A stretch of DNA of 64,000 bases, taken from Diadema setosum. Lineage: Eukaryota; Echinodermata; Echinoidea; Diadematoida; Diadematidae. A model generated the notes under the pieces. It had not been told where the DNA came from, made no database searches, and worked only from the letters and a program-made list of their open reading frames with translations. Positions within the stretch are counted from its first letter, which is position 1. The number at the start of each line of letters is the position of its first letter. The stretch lies in assembly GCA_033980235.1 (NCBI GenBank), contig CM067068.1, positions 1,461,001 to 1,525,000 on the forward strand. The letters run 5' to 3'. Below are positions 24,480 to 36,139 of this stretch, in pieces. The position numbers and the translations under genes were made by a program.

Positions 24480-27400
24480 AGAGCAAAAAATGACGCAGAC
24501 GTAGTAACTTTATCGCATTGAGTGCTCTGAGATGCAAAATGTCTTACGGCGTGTATGTTTGAATATTGTCAAGACTTGACCATGGGAAACCCGGCTAATG
24601 TGGGTAAGTTTGTTTGTTTGTTTGTTTTTGATGCCACAGATTCACTTATTAATTTTCTTTGTCTCTTTTTTGTTTTTATTTTCATTCTGATTATTTTTTC
24701 GAGCGAAAACGTTGTCTCATTCATATTTGAGAGCTCGGGGATCCGAAAAAAGCTTGTAAGTTTGCGTTGCGCATCGGTGGATGGCCACATTTAGTATTAA
24801 TCAGAGTGATTAAGGAGAAATTAATGAGTGCATTTAGCTTCTCGGGCTCTTAATGGGGACGAAACAAACTCAATCGACCTTGGGGCATCTGTTCGTGAAG
24901 GGAAACTGCTGGCCTGAATTCTGACACTCTACTTTTATTGTCTTTTTAGGGCAGATGACGGAAAGAGAAAATGACGCTTTGCATGCTCGGATGCGCGTCG
25001 CCACCTGATTAGGTGCGATGTATCGCAATTGGATTATGGGTCACTCTGGCGAGGCGCTGATGTCATGCGTGTCCGCCCAGTGTCAAGGAGAGTTCCTTTC
25101 CTCAGTCCCACTCCTATAATGTGCGTGTGGGTATAACATGATATTGATCTTTTATTTACGTATTCATTTTCACATTTGTGCTCTTTGAACTCTTTCAGTT
25201 CTTCAATCCTCGTATGTATACAGGAGCACAGAAGCATCTACTTCAGTACTGGATTCTGTTGCATGCACTGCATTGCATTGGTAGATCCTTTACGTACATC
25301 TTTTGTCTCGTTGGCGAACGGTCTTGGCGATTTTCAGCTGAAAGATTTAAAAATTTGTCCCTGCATCTAATTTTCGTACTTGTTGTTGCTGTCGTTGAAC
25401 TAGTTGCTGCTTGCTTTTCTTTTCTTTTCTTTTACAAAACTGTGTAGCGTGTACATTAAAAGCATATTGACCCAAGGAAAATACGTCAGCTAACTAGGCC
25501 TCCTATGATTGACTTGCCGTCCGATTTTACCGAATATAAACAGGTATGGGATTGCTGATTTTATGTTTTCGCTCGGAATAATGGAGAACAATGCGAATGT
25601 TCCTTTAATTAACATACTTTCCCTTTCTGGTGATGGTGGATGTGCCATTACGGTCGTGTCGGGCCAGTCACCTATATGCAGATGGTGAACAGCGACAGTA
25701 GTGAATGAAAAGTAAATGAAGCTACATTAACTGTCTCAAGATCACAATTTCAAAATGATATTTGCTTTCCATAGAAGTAAGTTCAAGATGGAAACAAGAG
25801 TTGAATCTCGACTCGAAGAGCTTTCACTCAAAGCTGCTATTAACCAACGCCGTTCCGAGCATATGCCGAGTTGGCAGATTGCACTGAGGAGCTAGTTAAG
25901 TTTCTGTGTCAAATTGGTATAATCTGAAAATGTTTTGTCTCTTCTTGGATTTGTTAATCCTTTCTTTCATATTCATTTTGTCTTAAAATACCATTATCAA
26001 AATACAGCCATACCCCTTGTGAAAGGAACAAATGTTTTCATTGTTTTTATCTTTTATGTCATCGATTTCGACTGGTGTATGCTATAGCACGAAATGAAAC
26101 ATTTTTCCTCTCTCGATTTACAATCGAGTGTTTTTGCCCTCCGCTGTCTCTCCTTCTATCAGATTCTTTCAGAAACTATAATAGCATACAATCAGTGGAG
26201 ATTGGATTGATATGCGCTAGCTGGACTTTACTTCAAAAAAGATGAAATCACACAGTTTGTGATAAGCTTGACAAACAACCAAAAATATACATTTTGTTCG
26301 AAATTTGAGACTTGCCTGACACTCTGAGAGCCACTTATGCTTGTTTTCGTAGCAGAAAGTCATATAAACCGACATGAAGTTCAGATATAGGGCGGCTATC
26401 GGTACATCCTTTATCAAATATATGATATAATATGTTAATGGCAATCGTAATTTTTATGACCTTTAGATGACTTATGGCCATAGATTAAAACAACAAATTT
26501 ATATTTAGGTATTGTACCTGTAGAACGTGATGTGTATTTGTCCGTGGAATGCCATTGTATGATGTTTTACAATATTCTTCAATGCTATAATTTATAGTTG
26601 ATTTAAACAAAATCCAAATGTTTAGAAGTGCTATATCCCACTAAAATCTTATAAATACAATACAAAGGTTGTACTATTTCGAGCGTCGAAGAATATTTGT
26701 CACTATGAATAATATATTAAGTACCTTTTACAGTTAATTCTTGTCATGTATCTTCACAGATGACGAATTGAATAAAAAATAACATCAATACTTATGTCAT
26801 ACGAAACGCGTAAATTCGTCAAAGCAAGCATAAAACGTTGCCATGCAGGAAAATGGAAAATGTCTGTTCAATGTATTTGTAAAAATGGGTGATGTTTCAC
26901 GGTATGTTAGCAAGGCTATATACATTATGCAGGGGTGGGGTTAGCAACAGGGGCAGTTACTCCCTTAATGTTTTCTTTTAAACGTATGCCCCTTTATGGA
27001 ACAAATACGTGTAATAGACCGACACTTTAAGAGACTAATAGACATGACATTGTGTAAAAAAAAAAAAAAAATCGTCCTTTAAAAAAAAAATGCCTGCTTA
27101 GGACCTTATGTTTTATGATTCACCCCCTCATCACTTTCGCTTTCGCACTGCTTCTCCCAACCCGAAATCAGGACTTCTCAGCTGCCGAGCAGCTGTCGGG
27201 AGATGGGTGAGTGTACCCCCTGCGGCCCAGACTCCTTCAGCCCTTTGCTCACGCCGGCGTAACAACAGAACGCGCAGCCCTGTTCGTCAAAAAAACAAAC
27301 AAACAAACAAACAAAAAAGAACAGAAAAAAGAGAAAGAAAAGATGACTGTAACTGTGTAAGATGCTGTGAAGAATATGTTCATCGCGCAGGAATACGTGC

Positions 27401-27960
27401 ATAAAATATATCCCGTCGTTTCATAGTGATACACTTTTGGACATCACGTACTACTCATCGCTAGCTTGCTCTTCCCAGGTTTCTTCAAGTAATAATTACT
27501 TGTAACTAAATGGAAGGGAAACTCTTATCACGAAATTTAAATATAAGATTATATCAGTTGAATTTCAGTATCACGTAATGATGAAATAAGATCTTCAACT
27601 ACTTCATCTTGTTCTGTATTTTAGCCCGAAACAAAGAAAGCAATCTATATTGCTCAAACAAATGACATTATGTCGTCATCATCATTGTTCTCTCTCAAGA
27701 AAATTTGGCATTGCCGCTGTACACAATGTCAGATTTGTTTCAATGAGTTAATAGTTTCTTTTTCGCATACTTTTATCTAATACTCATAAAGATAATAACA
27801 ATTGTTTACTTCAGCAAATTCATATCAATGCATTAGAGGCTTGCTTTATTTGCTGATTCCTCGTCAATAGTAATGAATAGAAAGGTACATTTAAAGGAAT
27901 ACGATAGACTTAAAAAGAAAGAAGAACAATTTTCTAATATATGAAATTAGGCCAATTCCA
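24480..27960. other. Non-coding stretch, nothing recognised
   Basis: AT-rich with short frames, A-runs near 27055-27090 and a small (AAAC)n at about 27296-27316. No splice-flanked or family-like frame found. Confidence 0.45.
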
Positions 27961-28020
27961 GCCTATGTATTTTGCTTTGTTACTATATTGCATTATCCAT
28001 TTGCATCAGACCACTCCCCG

Positions 28021-28180
28021 TCTGTGTGTGCGTGTGTGTGTGCGTGTGTGTGTGTCTGTCTGTCTGTCTCTCTGTCAGTCTATGCCTATTCTTTCAAAGA
28101 AAGAATGACATAAAACAAAAAAAAAGTGTGTGTGCGTGTCTGTCTATCTGTGTGTGTGTGTGTGTCTGTCTGTCTATACC
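28021..28180. repeat. GT/CTGT compound microsatellite in two blocks
   Basis: Two GT-rich blocks with CTGT stretches (about 28021-28082 and 28125-28180) are separated by a 40-bp A-rich spacer. They look like a local duplication of the pattern GT...CTGTCTGTCTAT-CCTATT. Confidence 0.9.
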
Positions 28181-28379
28181 TATTATATTTTCCACACGCA
28201 CACCACCAGTTTCTCACGTTTTCATTACACGGGATGACAGGGGCCGAGCCACGGCCGGTTGCCGAAGAGTTGCGGACGTGCGACGAGGGAGGAAATTGAA
28301 TCGTGAAGGGCATCGTAGTTATGATATTATAACAACTGAGTGTCATTCTCTCCGGGAGACAGAGTAATTTTTAGCAACT

Positions 28380-28510
28380 TCCTCAACCTCCCACTCCACC
28401 GTCCCTTCTCCTTCTCCTCCTCCTCTTCCTCCTTCTCTTGTTCTATCCTCCCCTACTGATCCTCCTCTCGTATCCCCTTCCCCCTCCCCTCTCTCTCACC
28501 CTCTTCACTT
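28380..28510. repeat. Polypyrimidine tract, about 120 bp
   Basis: A C/T-rich plus strand made of TCC and TTC units, similar in kind to 17878-18188 but shorter and less pure. Confidence 0.85.
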
Positions 28511-28888
28511 AACGCAATGATTGGATGATGACATGGGGCAGAGATGTCTCCGGAAAAAAAACAAACAAAAAAAAAACAGATGAAGTACATTTCATCCGGC
28601 GATGGAAAGGTCAATAATGTGACACGAACGATAGGGATTGCTGATCGCTATTTTATTACGTTGACCACTGCACCAAATGAATGTATTTCTCTTGCTCTAC
28701 TTTATCTTTTCCTGTGAGATAAAGACCTACACACTCCACAATAAATTTTCTATCGAAGTAAAATGTCACAATGCAACGGTGGGTCAGCGAAAGGTTAAGA
28801 TTGGGTGTAATGAGCTTAGTAGGATAGCTCAGTGTAGTGTTAACAGATAACACCACTCTGCCCTTGGGGGTATGTTGAGAAAACGGTT

Positions 28889-29145
28889 ACAGTTCGTTAT
28901 TCCGAAGGGTCGTTTTTCCGAAAATTCGTAATTCAAACAATGAAACAAAAAAAAAAAAATCGGGTTTGTTATTCCAAAGGTTCCTTAATCCGAAAACGAA
29001 ATGAGCTTCGTAATTCCGGAGGTTTGTGAAATACACACCTTTTCTTCATTATTTTTTCGGATGAATTAGTTCTTTTGTCGATATAACCTTCAGAATTATA
29101 GCAAATTCCCTTTATTTCATTTTCGGATTAAAAAAAATTCACCCC
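28889..29145. repeat. 'TTCGTTATTCCGAA' interspersed repeat, copy 1
   Basis: Repeated short modules: gttcgttattccgaagg, tcgtttttccgaaaa, ttcgtaattc, then gtttgttattccaaagg, ttccttaatccgaaaacg, cttcgtaattccggagg, and a later ttttcggatta. The same modules recur at 34447-34548, and a short piece lies at about 29628-29640. The central consensus TTCGTTATTCCGAAGG is partly self-complementary. I cannot name the family. Confidence 0.7.
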
Positions 29146-29785
29146 GGACAACTCAGGGTATGTGTTTGTTACGTCGCCGGTGTAAAATTCGTCTTTTGGT
29201 GAAAAAAGAATAGTAATCCCTTTCAGTTTACGCTCGCATTGTTTTTTAATGGTCTTTGTCCGGAAATCAAAACAAATCATCCTTCATATATCCTGAATTA
29301 AATGACGTAGAAAATATGTACCTGGGAGTGAGAAGTTTGTGACATCTTGGCACCGAACAAACGAGGAATATGACCAAAGTGATATCCCAGGAACATGACG
29401 AAAATGATTATTCGTGGGGGCAATGAACATGCTATCGATTTGTAAGCGGTCAACATTCGATATATTGCCCGAATATATAAAAGTTTCCTCTGAGTTGCCG
29501 CCTTTATTTTATTGCTTTCAACCCCCAAGAGATCTCCCAGTAGGTTATTTTCTCCGTCCATGTCTACCAATAACATGTAGAGAGAAGCACGAGACAAAAC
29601 TGACTGCTGTGAAACTAAATTGCTAACAGTTCGTTATTCTGATTCCAAATCTCCGAAATGTAAACCTAAAAAGAAAAGCGTGACAGAAATTTGTTTAATT
29701 TTGCTAAAATGTACAAGTTGCTATTACGAGTTAAGAAGGGAAAGGAATTTCACTTAGTTATCTCAGTTTTTGTCTTTTTTGTAGT
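29146..29785. other. Non-coding stretch, nothing recognised
   Basis: A 99-codon minus-strand frame at 29298-29597 and a 70-codon plus-strand frame overlap each other. Neither product is recognisable and no splice pair was seen. Confidence 0.4.
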
Positions 29786-29787
29786 GT

Positions 29788-29995
29788 GGTATGTGTGTGT
29801 GTGTGTGTGTGTTTGTGTGTGTGTGTGGGGGGGGGGGGAGGGGGTTGTTGCTGCACTGAAGGTTAAGGATAAAGTTCATACGTTTGTAGTGGCTCCCACT
29901 CAACCTCCCCGCTAGCTTTGACGGGGAAAATCTTGGGACGGAACCCTCGGAAAGAAGTAGGGTTTTTTTTTTGTGTGTCTTGTTCGATTTTTTTT

Positions 29996-30035
<40 letters not shown>

Positions 30036-30066
30036 CGTGTGCTCACGTTTGTTTATGTACGTTTGT

Positions 30067-30097
<31 letters not shown>

Positions 30098-30111
30098 GCG
30101 GGGGGGGGGGG
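29788..30111. repeat. Cluster of three (GT)n arrays with G-runs
   Basis: GT-rich arrays at about 29788-29827, 30000-30035 and 30063-30098. The first and last are each followed directly by a run of nine or more G. Frames across them are poly-C/V or poly-T/H artefacts. Confidence 0.93.
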
Positions 30112-31127
30112 ACTGCAGCCCCTGACTTAAACCACAAGGTAAGTATTGCCATAGAAACTTATTGATATACCACCGATTTGCTTGTAAGATGGGTACGATG
30201 CATTTTTTCATGTTTATTTCATATTACGACTTCGTCACAAATATCGTTACTGACAACTCTCTTATCAATGACAATAATGATTAATGATAAACATGATGAT
30301 GATAATGATAATAATAATAACAGTACAAGTAAAAGCAATATTAATATTAATGGTAATAATAATGATAATGGTAACAATTTTGCATTTGTACATTGCGCAG
30401 TTTCTATTAGAATATATACTTAACTGCGTATAACAATATAATATAATTAAAAAAAGAAAAACAGATAAATAAAAACACAACATAAATTAATTTTAACTGA
30501 AAATATCACAGTATAACAAGATATAGAATTTTAAGAAGCTGTTAATTACATAAATCGATCATAGTTCATAAAAGATATCTGGGAAGCATACAGAGATGTG
30601 TTGAAACATGACTATGGAAAACTTTCCTGGAAAAGATGATTGGTAACAAGATTTTTTTTAAAACAATGGACTGTCTTTAAAGTGAAACAGACATTCTGGT
30701 ATAAAACACAATAAAAACCCCAACAAAAACAGCAACAAAAGAGACAAGAACAACCCCTACCAGACGAGTACTAAAACATAAACCTATACGTGTCAGCAAG
30801 ATCCTTACCTTAGATGCATCTCAAAAATAGAAAAGAAAAAAAGTTCCAACTTCAGTCCTCCATAATTTGTAAAAAGTTTTCGAGTGTATCTTGTCTAGTT
30901 GTCTGTCTAGTTTGCAGAGAGGACGGTGTTTATGAATAAAATTTGCATCTATAATGCACACTCTGCTTTTCTGTAAAAGAAAAATAGGCAAGCCTAAATG
31001 GAAATGGGATTCGCACACCAGTCAACCCCATTTCAAGGATCACTATTCAAATTATATTCAACGGGCGCAAACAGTCAGACGCGTTAAACACCAATTTAGT
31101 TTAGCGTATTTCAAATGACTTGTAAGG
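30112..31127. other. Non-coding stretch, nothing recognised
   Basis: Very AT-rich. It includes an imperfect GATGATAATGATAATAATAA tract at about 30268-30370. Confidence 0.5.
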
Positions 31128-31497
31128 AGTTTGTTTGTTTGTTTTGTTTGTTTGTTCATTTTCCATCTGACAAGATGGCTGGATAGCCCATATTCAGCTA
31201 CGTTAAGCTGGTCTTCCATGGGGTCCAGTTGGATGTGAGGTGGGACCACTTCACCGGGTTAAACACCCTGCTCTTTGCGATGAATGAATGAAGCGGGATC
31301 TTTTACGTGCATGAGTTGTTGCTCTCTCATACACGGGACCTCCATTTTATGTCCTATCCGAGGGACAGAGTGTTTTGCCTCTTGCTAGAGGGGACAGTAT
31401 GTTTACACACAGCATTGCTCAGTCCAGACTCGGGTTCGAACCCGGGCCGCGTGATCGTGAGGCAGACGCGCTACCGACTGAGCCAACTCACCGGAGG
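31128..31497 (-). mobile_element. tRNA-derived SINE, near full length
   Basis: On the minus strand the head is tRNA-like, with a polymerase III A box GGCTCAGTCGG (31474-31484 region) and a B box GGGTTCGAACCC (31432-31443). An unrelated body follows, containing GATCCCGCTTCATTCATTC, 'cagggtgtttaacccggtga' and 'ccatcttgtcagatgg'. It ends in an (AAACA)n-type tail (plus-strand ttgtttgtttg at 31131-31155). Length is about 370 bp. Head, body and simple 3' tail in this order are diagnostic of a tRNA SINE. The minus-strand orientation is set by the boxes and tail. Confidence 0.88.
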
Positions 31498-33224
31498 ATA
31501 GCTGACTTATGTTTAAAGGTCACAGTTTTTCTCATGTTTTTTTTTTTCAATTTTTGCGTAGGAGTGAAAATGAAATCTATAGTGCCCCCGGATGACTGAA
31601 CTGATTTCATGTTGAGCCAAATATAGATAACAAAGAGCATGTCTCGAAGGAAGAAAACCGACAAACAAACAGGGATGTGGAGTGGAGAAGCAATCCATCC
31701 CAAGGGAACCCGACGATTCATTTCTGCCTAAAGCGAAAAAAAAATAATATCCCTATCAGTTACAGATCTCATTGTCTGAACCGTGTCAATGCATTCATAT
31801 CTGACTTAGATAACACTTTGGCTAGACCCGCGCCTTTGGCTATTGTACTGCTATATCAGCATGATACATTAATACACTTTCGTTTCGCATTGAGAGTCTC
31901 TCCTTTCGTTTGTTTGTTTGTGGTTTTTTTTTCCTGAGGCGTTGTAAATGTGATTTTAGGAGCATCCGCCTCACACCTCTTGAGGTCTGGAGGTGACGGC
32001 ATCCACATCCGACAGATAATTAGAACGAAATCAATCAATTTGATTAAAAGGTTTGTGCTTGCGAACCTCACTTTCTGGTGCCGCACACATTAAACCGTTC
32101 CATACTGAATTCTGAATTCCCCACAGACCTAATACGCAGGCCACTGATTCCCGTAGGGAATGGGTTGAGGGTAAAACTCCGATTCAACTTAACCATAATC
32201 ATATACATAAATAAATAAATAATATATATATGTATATTTATACGTGTGTGTGTATGTGTAAGTATGTATTTTGCAGCTCAAAAAGAACTTGTTTTAAGAT
32301 TCTCAGCTATAAAATCAACAACATACCATTCAAATGTAGAGTATCGAAGGTACTGATCACTTTCCTCTGTTATCCGAAGGATTTATGATTGATGGAAAAT
32401 TAAGAATACAAACTTGAGACTGTAAAGAAGTGACTACTTACATATTCAAAGACACTTTTCCAAAATTCAACGCAGGTTTAATTAACAATTTTCAGAGAGA
32501 AAGGGGCTAACCCTGTAAGATTACATCCAAACCAAAGATCAGCAGGGTTGACTCGAAATACACATTTGTAGCCATTATGTTGTTTTTCTTATACACAGTC
32601 ATGTTCTCTCTACTGGTATTTGTATTTATAGTCATGTTTGCATACGTGACAGGGAAAGACAGAGAGAGAGAGAGAGAGACCACACCTGTTGCTTACGGCG
32701 AACAGTCGTGTTATCACATTTGTTTGTCTTTTGTATGTAACTTACACCATTGATGTCTTTCGTTCCTCGTACCTACTTTCCTCCGTGTGCCAAACTAGAA
32801 GACGTGTAAAGGCTAGACAAAACATGTCGCCTCACAAATTAGAGACATGCGTGCGCTTGTTGCGGACCGGATACAGACGTATACAGCGAAGATACTATAT
32901 ACTTCCGTTATCAATCGCGGCCCCATTAAAGCCTCGGGGTTTGTTCGTTTTCTGTGTTACGTCAATAGTGTGAGGCGCGCATTGTGCCGCGGGAATAACA
33001 ACACCACGCGAGAAGAAACCTTCAAACTGCCATTACCGTGTTAGCATGTAAACTGTTCCCGGAGTCAAGCAGACGTTTGTAAGCAATGATATTAGCTCGG
33101 ATAAACAAACTCAAATTATAAAGATTCTTCGCGCAGGAACCGGGTCTTTTTTTTCTACTTTTTCTTCTTCTTCTTCGTCGTCGTCGTCGCAGCTTTACAT
33201 AGACAGAACCTTTACATTCAACCC
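31498..33224. other. Non-coding stretch, nothing recognised
   Basis: It contains TA/GT-rich sequence at about 32210-32270 and a short (GA)n at 32660-32680. A GC-richer patch at about 32690-33045 has overlapping plus-strand frames of 94 and 65 codons that I cannot assign. A TTC/GTC triplet run lies at 33161-33190. Confidence 0.45.
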
Positions 33225-33530
33225 CCCCCCCAAAAAAAAAAATAATGGTATCCTAATTTACGATTATGTTTCCATGTCGACATATTGATTTATGGTATGG
33301 TCCTCTTTACCAAGGGTATCCTCTTCTGTGCTGCCACTGTTCAACCAGAGGGCCCTGCCATTATTTTTACGCCAGCTTTGCTAGGTACCCATTTAAATAC
33401 ACCTGGGTCGAGAGGGACATGGTGGATAAAAACATCTTGTCCAAGGACGTAAAGCACTGGGCGGGATTTGAACTCGGGACCTCCGATTAGAAGCCAAAAG
33501 TCTTATTTACTGTGTCACAGTAAAACACTT
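33225..33530 (-). mobile_element. SINE-like element of a second family
   Basis: On the minus strand a degenerate tRNA-like head has a B-box-like GGTCCCGAGTTCAAATCCC (33463-33482). The body reads 'ccttggacaagatg', 'tccctctcgacccaggtgta', 'aaatgggtacct'. The lowest coordinates show a C-run/A-run (33223-33242). I associate this body sequence with a SINE family common in marine deuterostomes, from memory. The left promoter box is eroded, so this copy is probably inactive. Confidence 0.7.
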
Positions 33531-34440
33531 TATTTGATCAATATTCTCGAATAAATAGGCAGGAAGACAGTAAAAAAAAATCCCATAAATAGGTTCTCTG
33601 GTCTCTACATAAACTTGATAAACAAAATGAAGCAACCATTAAAATGTCTATGTGGATATTCAGCACAGAAAGTATGATAAACGCCCAGAGGGTAGCATAC
33701 TAGTGCTCGAATTCTAGAGCCCATCACAATCTTAGTGCTGCTTTTGTAACAATTACAATTAGCCATTAGTGTAATCACCGTAGCAGCTACAATATGGTAG
33801 TATCTAATCGGGTGTGAGCATTAAGGTCGTTGCTGTCGATTAACGGAGTATCGTTTTAACTTATTTTAATTGGAAACTCGTAATCAAAAGCACCCCATAT
33901 ATAGACCTGTACTCATTGTCCGTTTTTCAAGCGAAAGTAAGTGAATTCAAACATAACACAAAAAACACAAACGCACACACACACACACCCACACACACAA
34001 TACACACACAACCGATTACACAGAAACTAAACGACAGGCAGCTCAGGTACAGTTATCATTGTAAGAAAAAAAAGGAACGGAAGCAAGCTGTACAAAAAAT
34101 TCCTCTTTATATACGTATACACACCTTAGGAACAACAAATTTCATGGCTTTTAACATTTATTATTATACTATCCCACAATCCAATGCTTATGATCATTGA
34201 AGTGTCTTAAATTCTGACTGTTTCCCCACAATCATGGTTCATTGTAAATGAATGTGAAAACCGGCAGAAGAGTAAATTTCTGTTCCTAACAAAAAACGAA
34301 TCTCCACGAAACACTTCTTTTCTTTTCATCTATCACAATCAGCAGGTCACAAACGTGAGAGTGCAAAGGATGAAGCAGGACCTAATGGACATCGCGTTGA
34401 CAGTTTACAAGAAATCACACGTATGACGCTAATATTTGGG
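33531..34440. other. Non-coding stretch with a CA-rich tract
   Basis: An ACACAC-rich segment at about 33970-34012. Otherwise no recognisable content. Confidence 0.5.
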
Positions 34441-34446
34441 GGTGAA

Positions 34447-34548
34447 GTTCGTTTTTCGAAGGTTCGTTAAGTCGAGAATGAAATAAGGTTCGTTATTCCG
34501 AAACACACATATTCCCTATAACTAGACGTTCGTTAATCCGAAGATGAA
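34447..34548. repeat. 'TTCGTTATTCCGAA' interspersed repeat, copy 2
   Basis: It contains gttcgtttttcgaagg, ttcgttaagtcgagaatg, ggttcgttattccgaaa and gttcgttaatccgaagatg, the same modules in the same general order as copy 1 at 28889-29145, in the same orientation. Confidence 0.7.
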
Positions 34549-34849
34549 TTATATCGTGATATACATATATAAATATAAGTATGTGTGTGTCAAGAATATT
34601 TGAACTGTTGCCATAGCAACGGTGACATTCACAATTTACAATAACTTCAAATGTCTTCGCTGTAAGCACTAATGAATGACTACGAAAATCATCAATTCAG
34701 GCCTATATTTTCGTATCAACGTGAGCGTGTTTTTTTTTTTTTAAAGCTAGTACAAATTATACAGATGCCTTCTCTTACTACAGTGCACACGAACACACGC
34801 TCGCACACACGGTATTTCGTGTATCCTTTGCTGTCGGTTTTACGAAATT

Positions 34850-34930
34850 GACGGCGAGAGTGATGAAAAGAGAGAGAAAGAAAGAGAGAGAGAGAAAGAG
34901 AGCTAGATGGATAAGGAGAGAGAGAGACAA
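34850..34930. repeat. (GA)n purine tract
   Basis: Imperfect GAGA/GAAA repeats. Confidence 0.9.
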
Positions 34931-35682
34931 ATAAACACAAAAATAAGAGAGATAAACAAACTTAATTACAACGAAGAATAAGTTTTAAGGAACCGCACTC
35001 GTATGCTGAAGTGAACATATTATACGCAAACAAGAAGCGAAATCAATAGGCGGGGCTGGGCTGGGGTGGAATGGAAGACACACGGGGCGACAGTCTGAAG
35101 AGGATGTTTTATGTTTGGTGCAAATCAATTGGATTGATGTGTATACCAGGCCTGGTTCGTTTGTCACAATGACCAATCACCGCTACAGATCAAGAGCTAT
35201 ACTCCCCCCTCCCATCTCTTTTTCCTACTTTCGTTTATCAAGTTCCATTAATGTCTCTAGACACCACAGCGTTAGCAGAATGGTACCACTTTGCGTGGAG
35301 TTTGCATTGATATTGTCTTCATCTAAGTTTGTTGAATAGAGATCAATATTATAAAAAAAAATGAATAGTTTTCACTTAATTAAGATAAACAGGAGGATGG
35401 AGACAAACTAAGTATAATGAGTCCACAGTAACGTACGATTTCATCGCAGTATTCGTGTCCACTGATAAGAAGTTAAACATTGTAGAGAACGAAAAGAGAA
35501 CATTCAAGTTTCCCTGTAAAATATGTCCAGAAAGTTTGGTTACGAACGGATTAAAATGTGGTCGAGAAGAATAGGTCAGAAAGGGAGAAAAAGAGGAAAA
35601 TGTGGATCATAAGGAGTCAAACCAAAATGAATAATGCAAGGGAAATGCAAGTAGAACCCCTCAAGGAGAATGATCATAAACA
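34931..35682. other. Non-coding stretch, nothing recognised
   Basis: Short frames only, without splice context or family resemblance. Confidence 0.45.
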
Positions 35683-35774
35683 TTAACCCTTTGTGTATTC
35701 TGAGTGTCAGTTGGCACAGAAAACCCCATAGCGTTGTACACACCGTCCAAATTCCCTGGCACAAAAAGGGTTAA
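35683..35774 (+). mobile_element. Intact 92-bp TTAA-flanked MITE (piggyBac-type)
   Basis: TTAA occurs at both ends (35683-35686 and 35771-35774), as expected for the piggyBac target-site duplication. Just inside are inverted termini CCCTTTGTG (left) and CACAAAAAGGG (right). The interior is about 60 bp with no coding capacity. A decayed relative lies at 6357-6432. The TTAA duplication and CCCTTTG termini together point to mobilisation by a piggyBac-family transposase, which is not in the window. Confidence 0.82.
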
Positions 35775-36034
35775 TGCTACGGATAAGAAATAACTGTGTG
35801 GCTATACGTCTGTGGACAAAAAAAAATGTTATGATCGTCTCTACTTCTACACTGGTTGCTCCTGGAGAGTTTGGATGAGACTGTAATGGTTAAATCCCAG
35901 CGAATTTAAGTACAAGTATAAACGGTAGTTTTATAAAAGGGGGCACTGACTGCTTTCAGAATTATTGTACGCTAGCTGACCAGCGGCTTTGATTTAATCT
36001 TTTCTCTTCCGACGCCTTACTGGCTGCAAGAGAC

Positions 36035-36136
36035 GAAAGATGAAGAAGAAAAAGAAGGAAAGAAAGAATGACAGACAGACAGAGACAGACAGACAGATAG
36101 ATAGATAGATAGACAGAGAGGGAGAGAGAGAGAGAA
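36035..36136. repeat. Purine/(ACAG)n/(ATAG)n compound microsatellite
   Basis: AGAA/GAAAG sequence leads into GACA and GATA tetranucleotides, then GAGA. Confidence 0.92.
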
Positions 36137-36139
36137 CTG

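Noticed and set aside
33266..33490. 74-codon plus-strand frame
   Set aside because: It is a conceptual translation of the antisense strand of a SINE.
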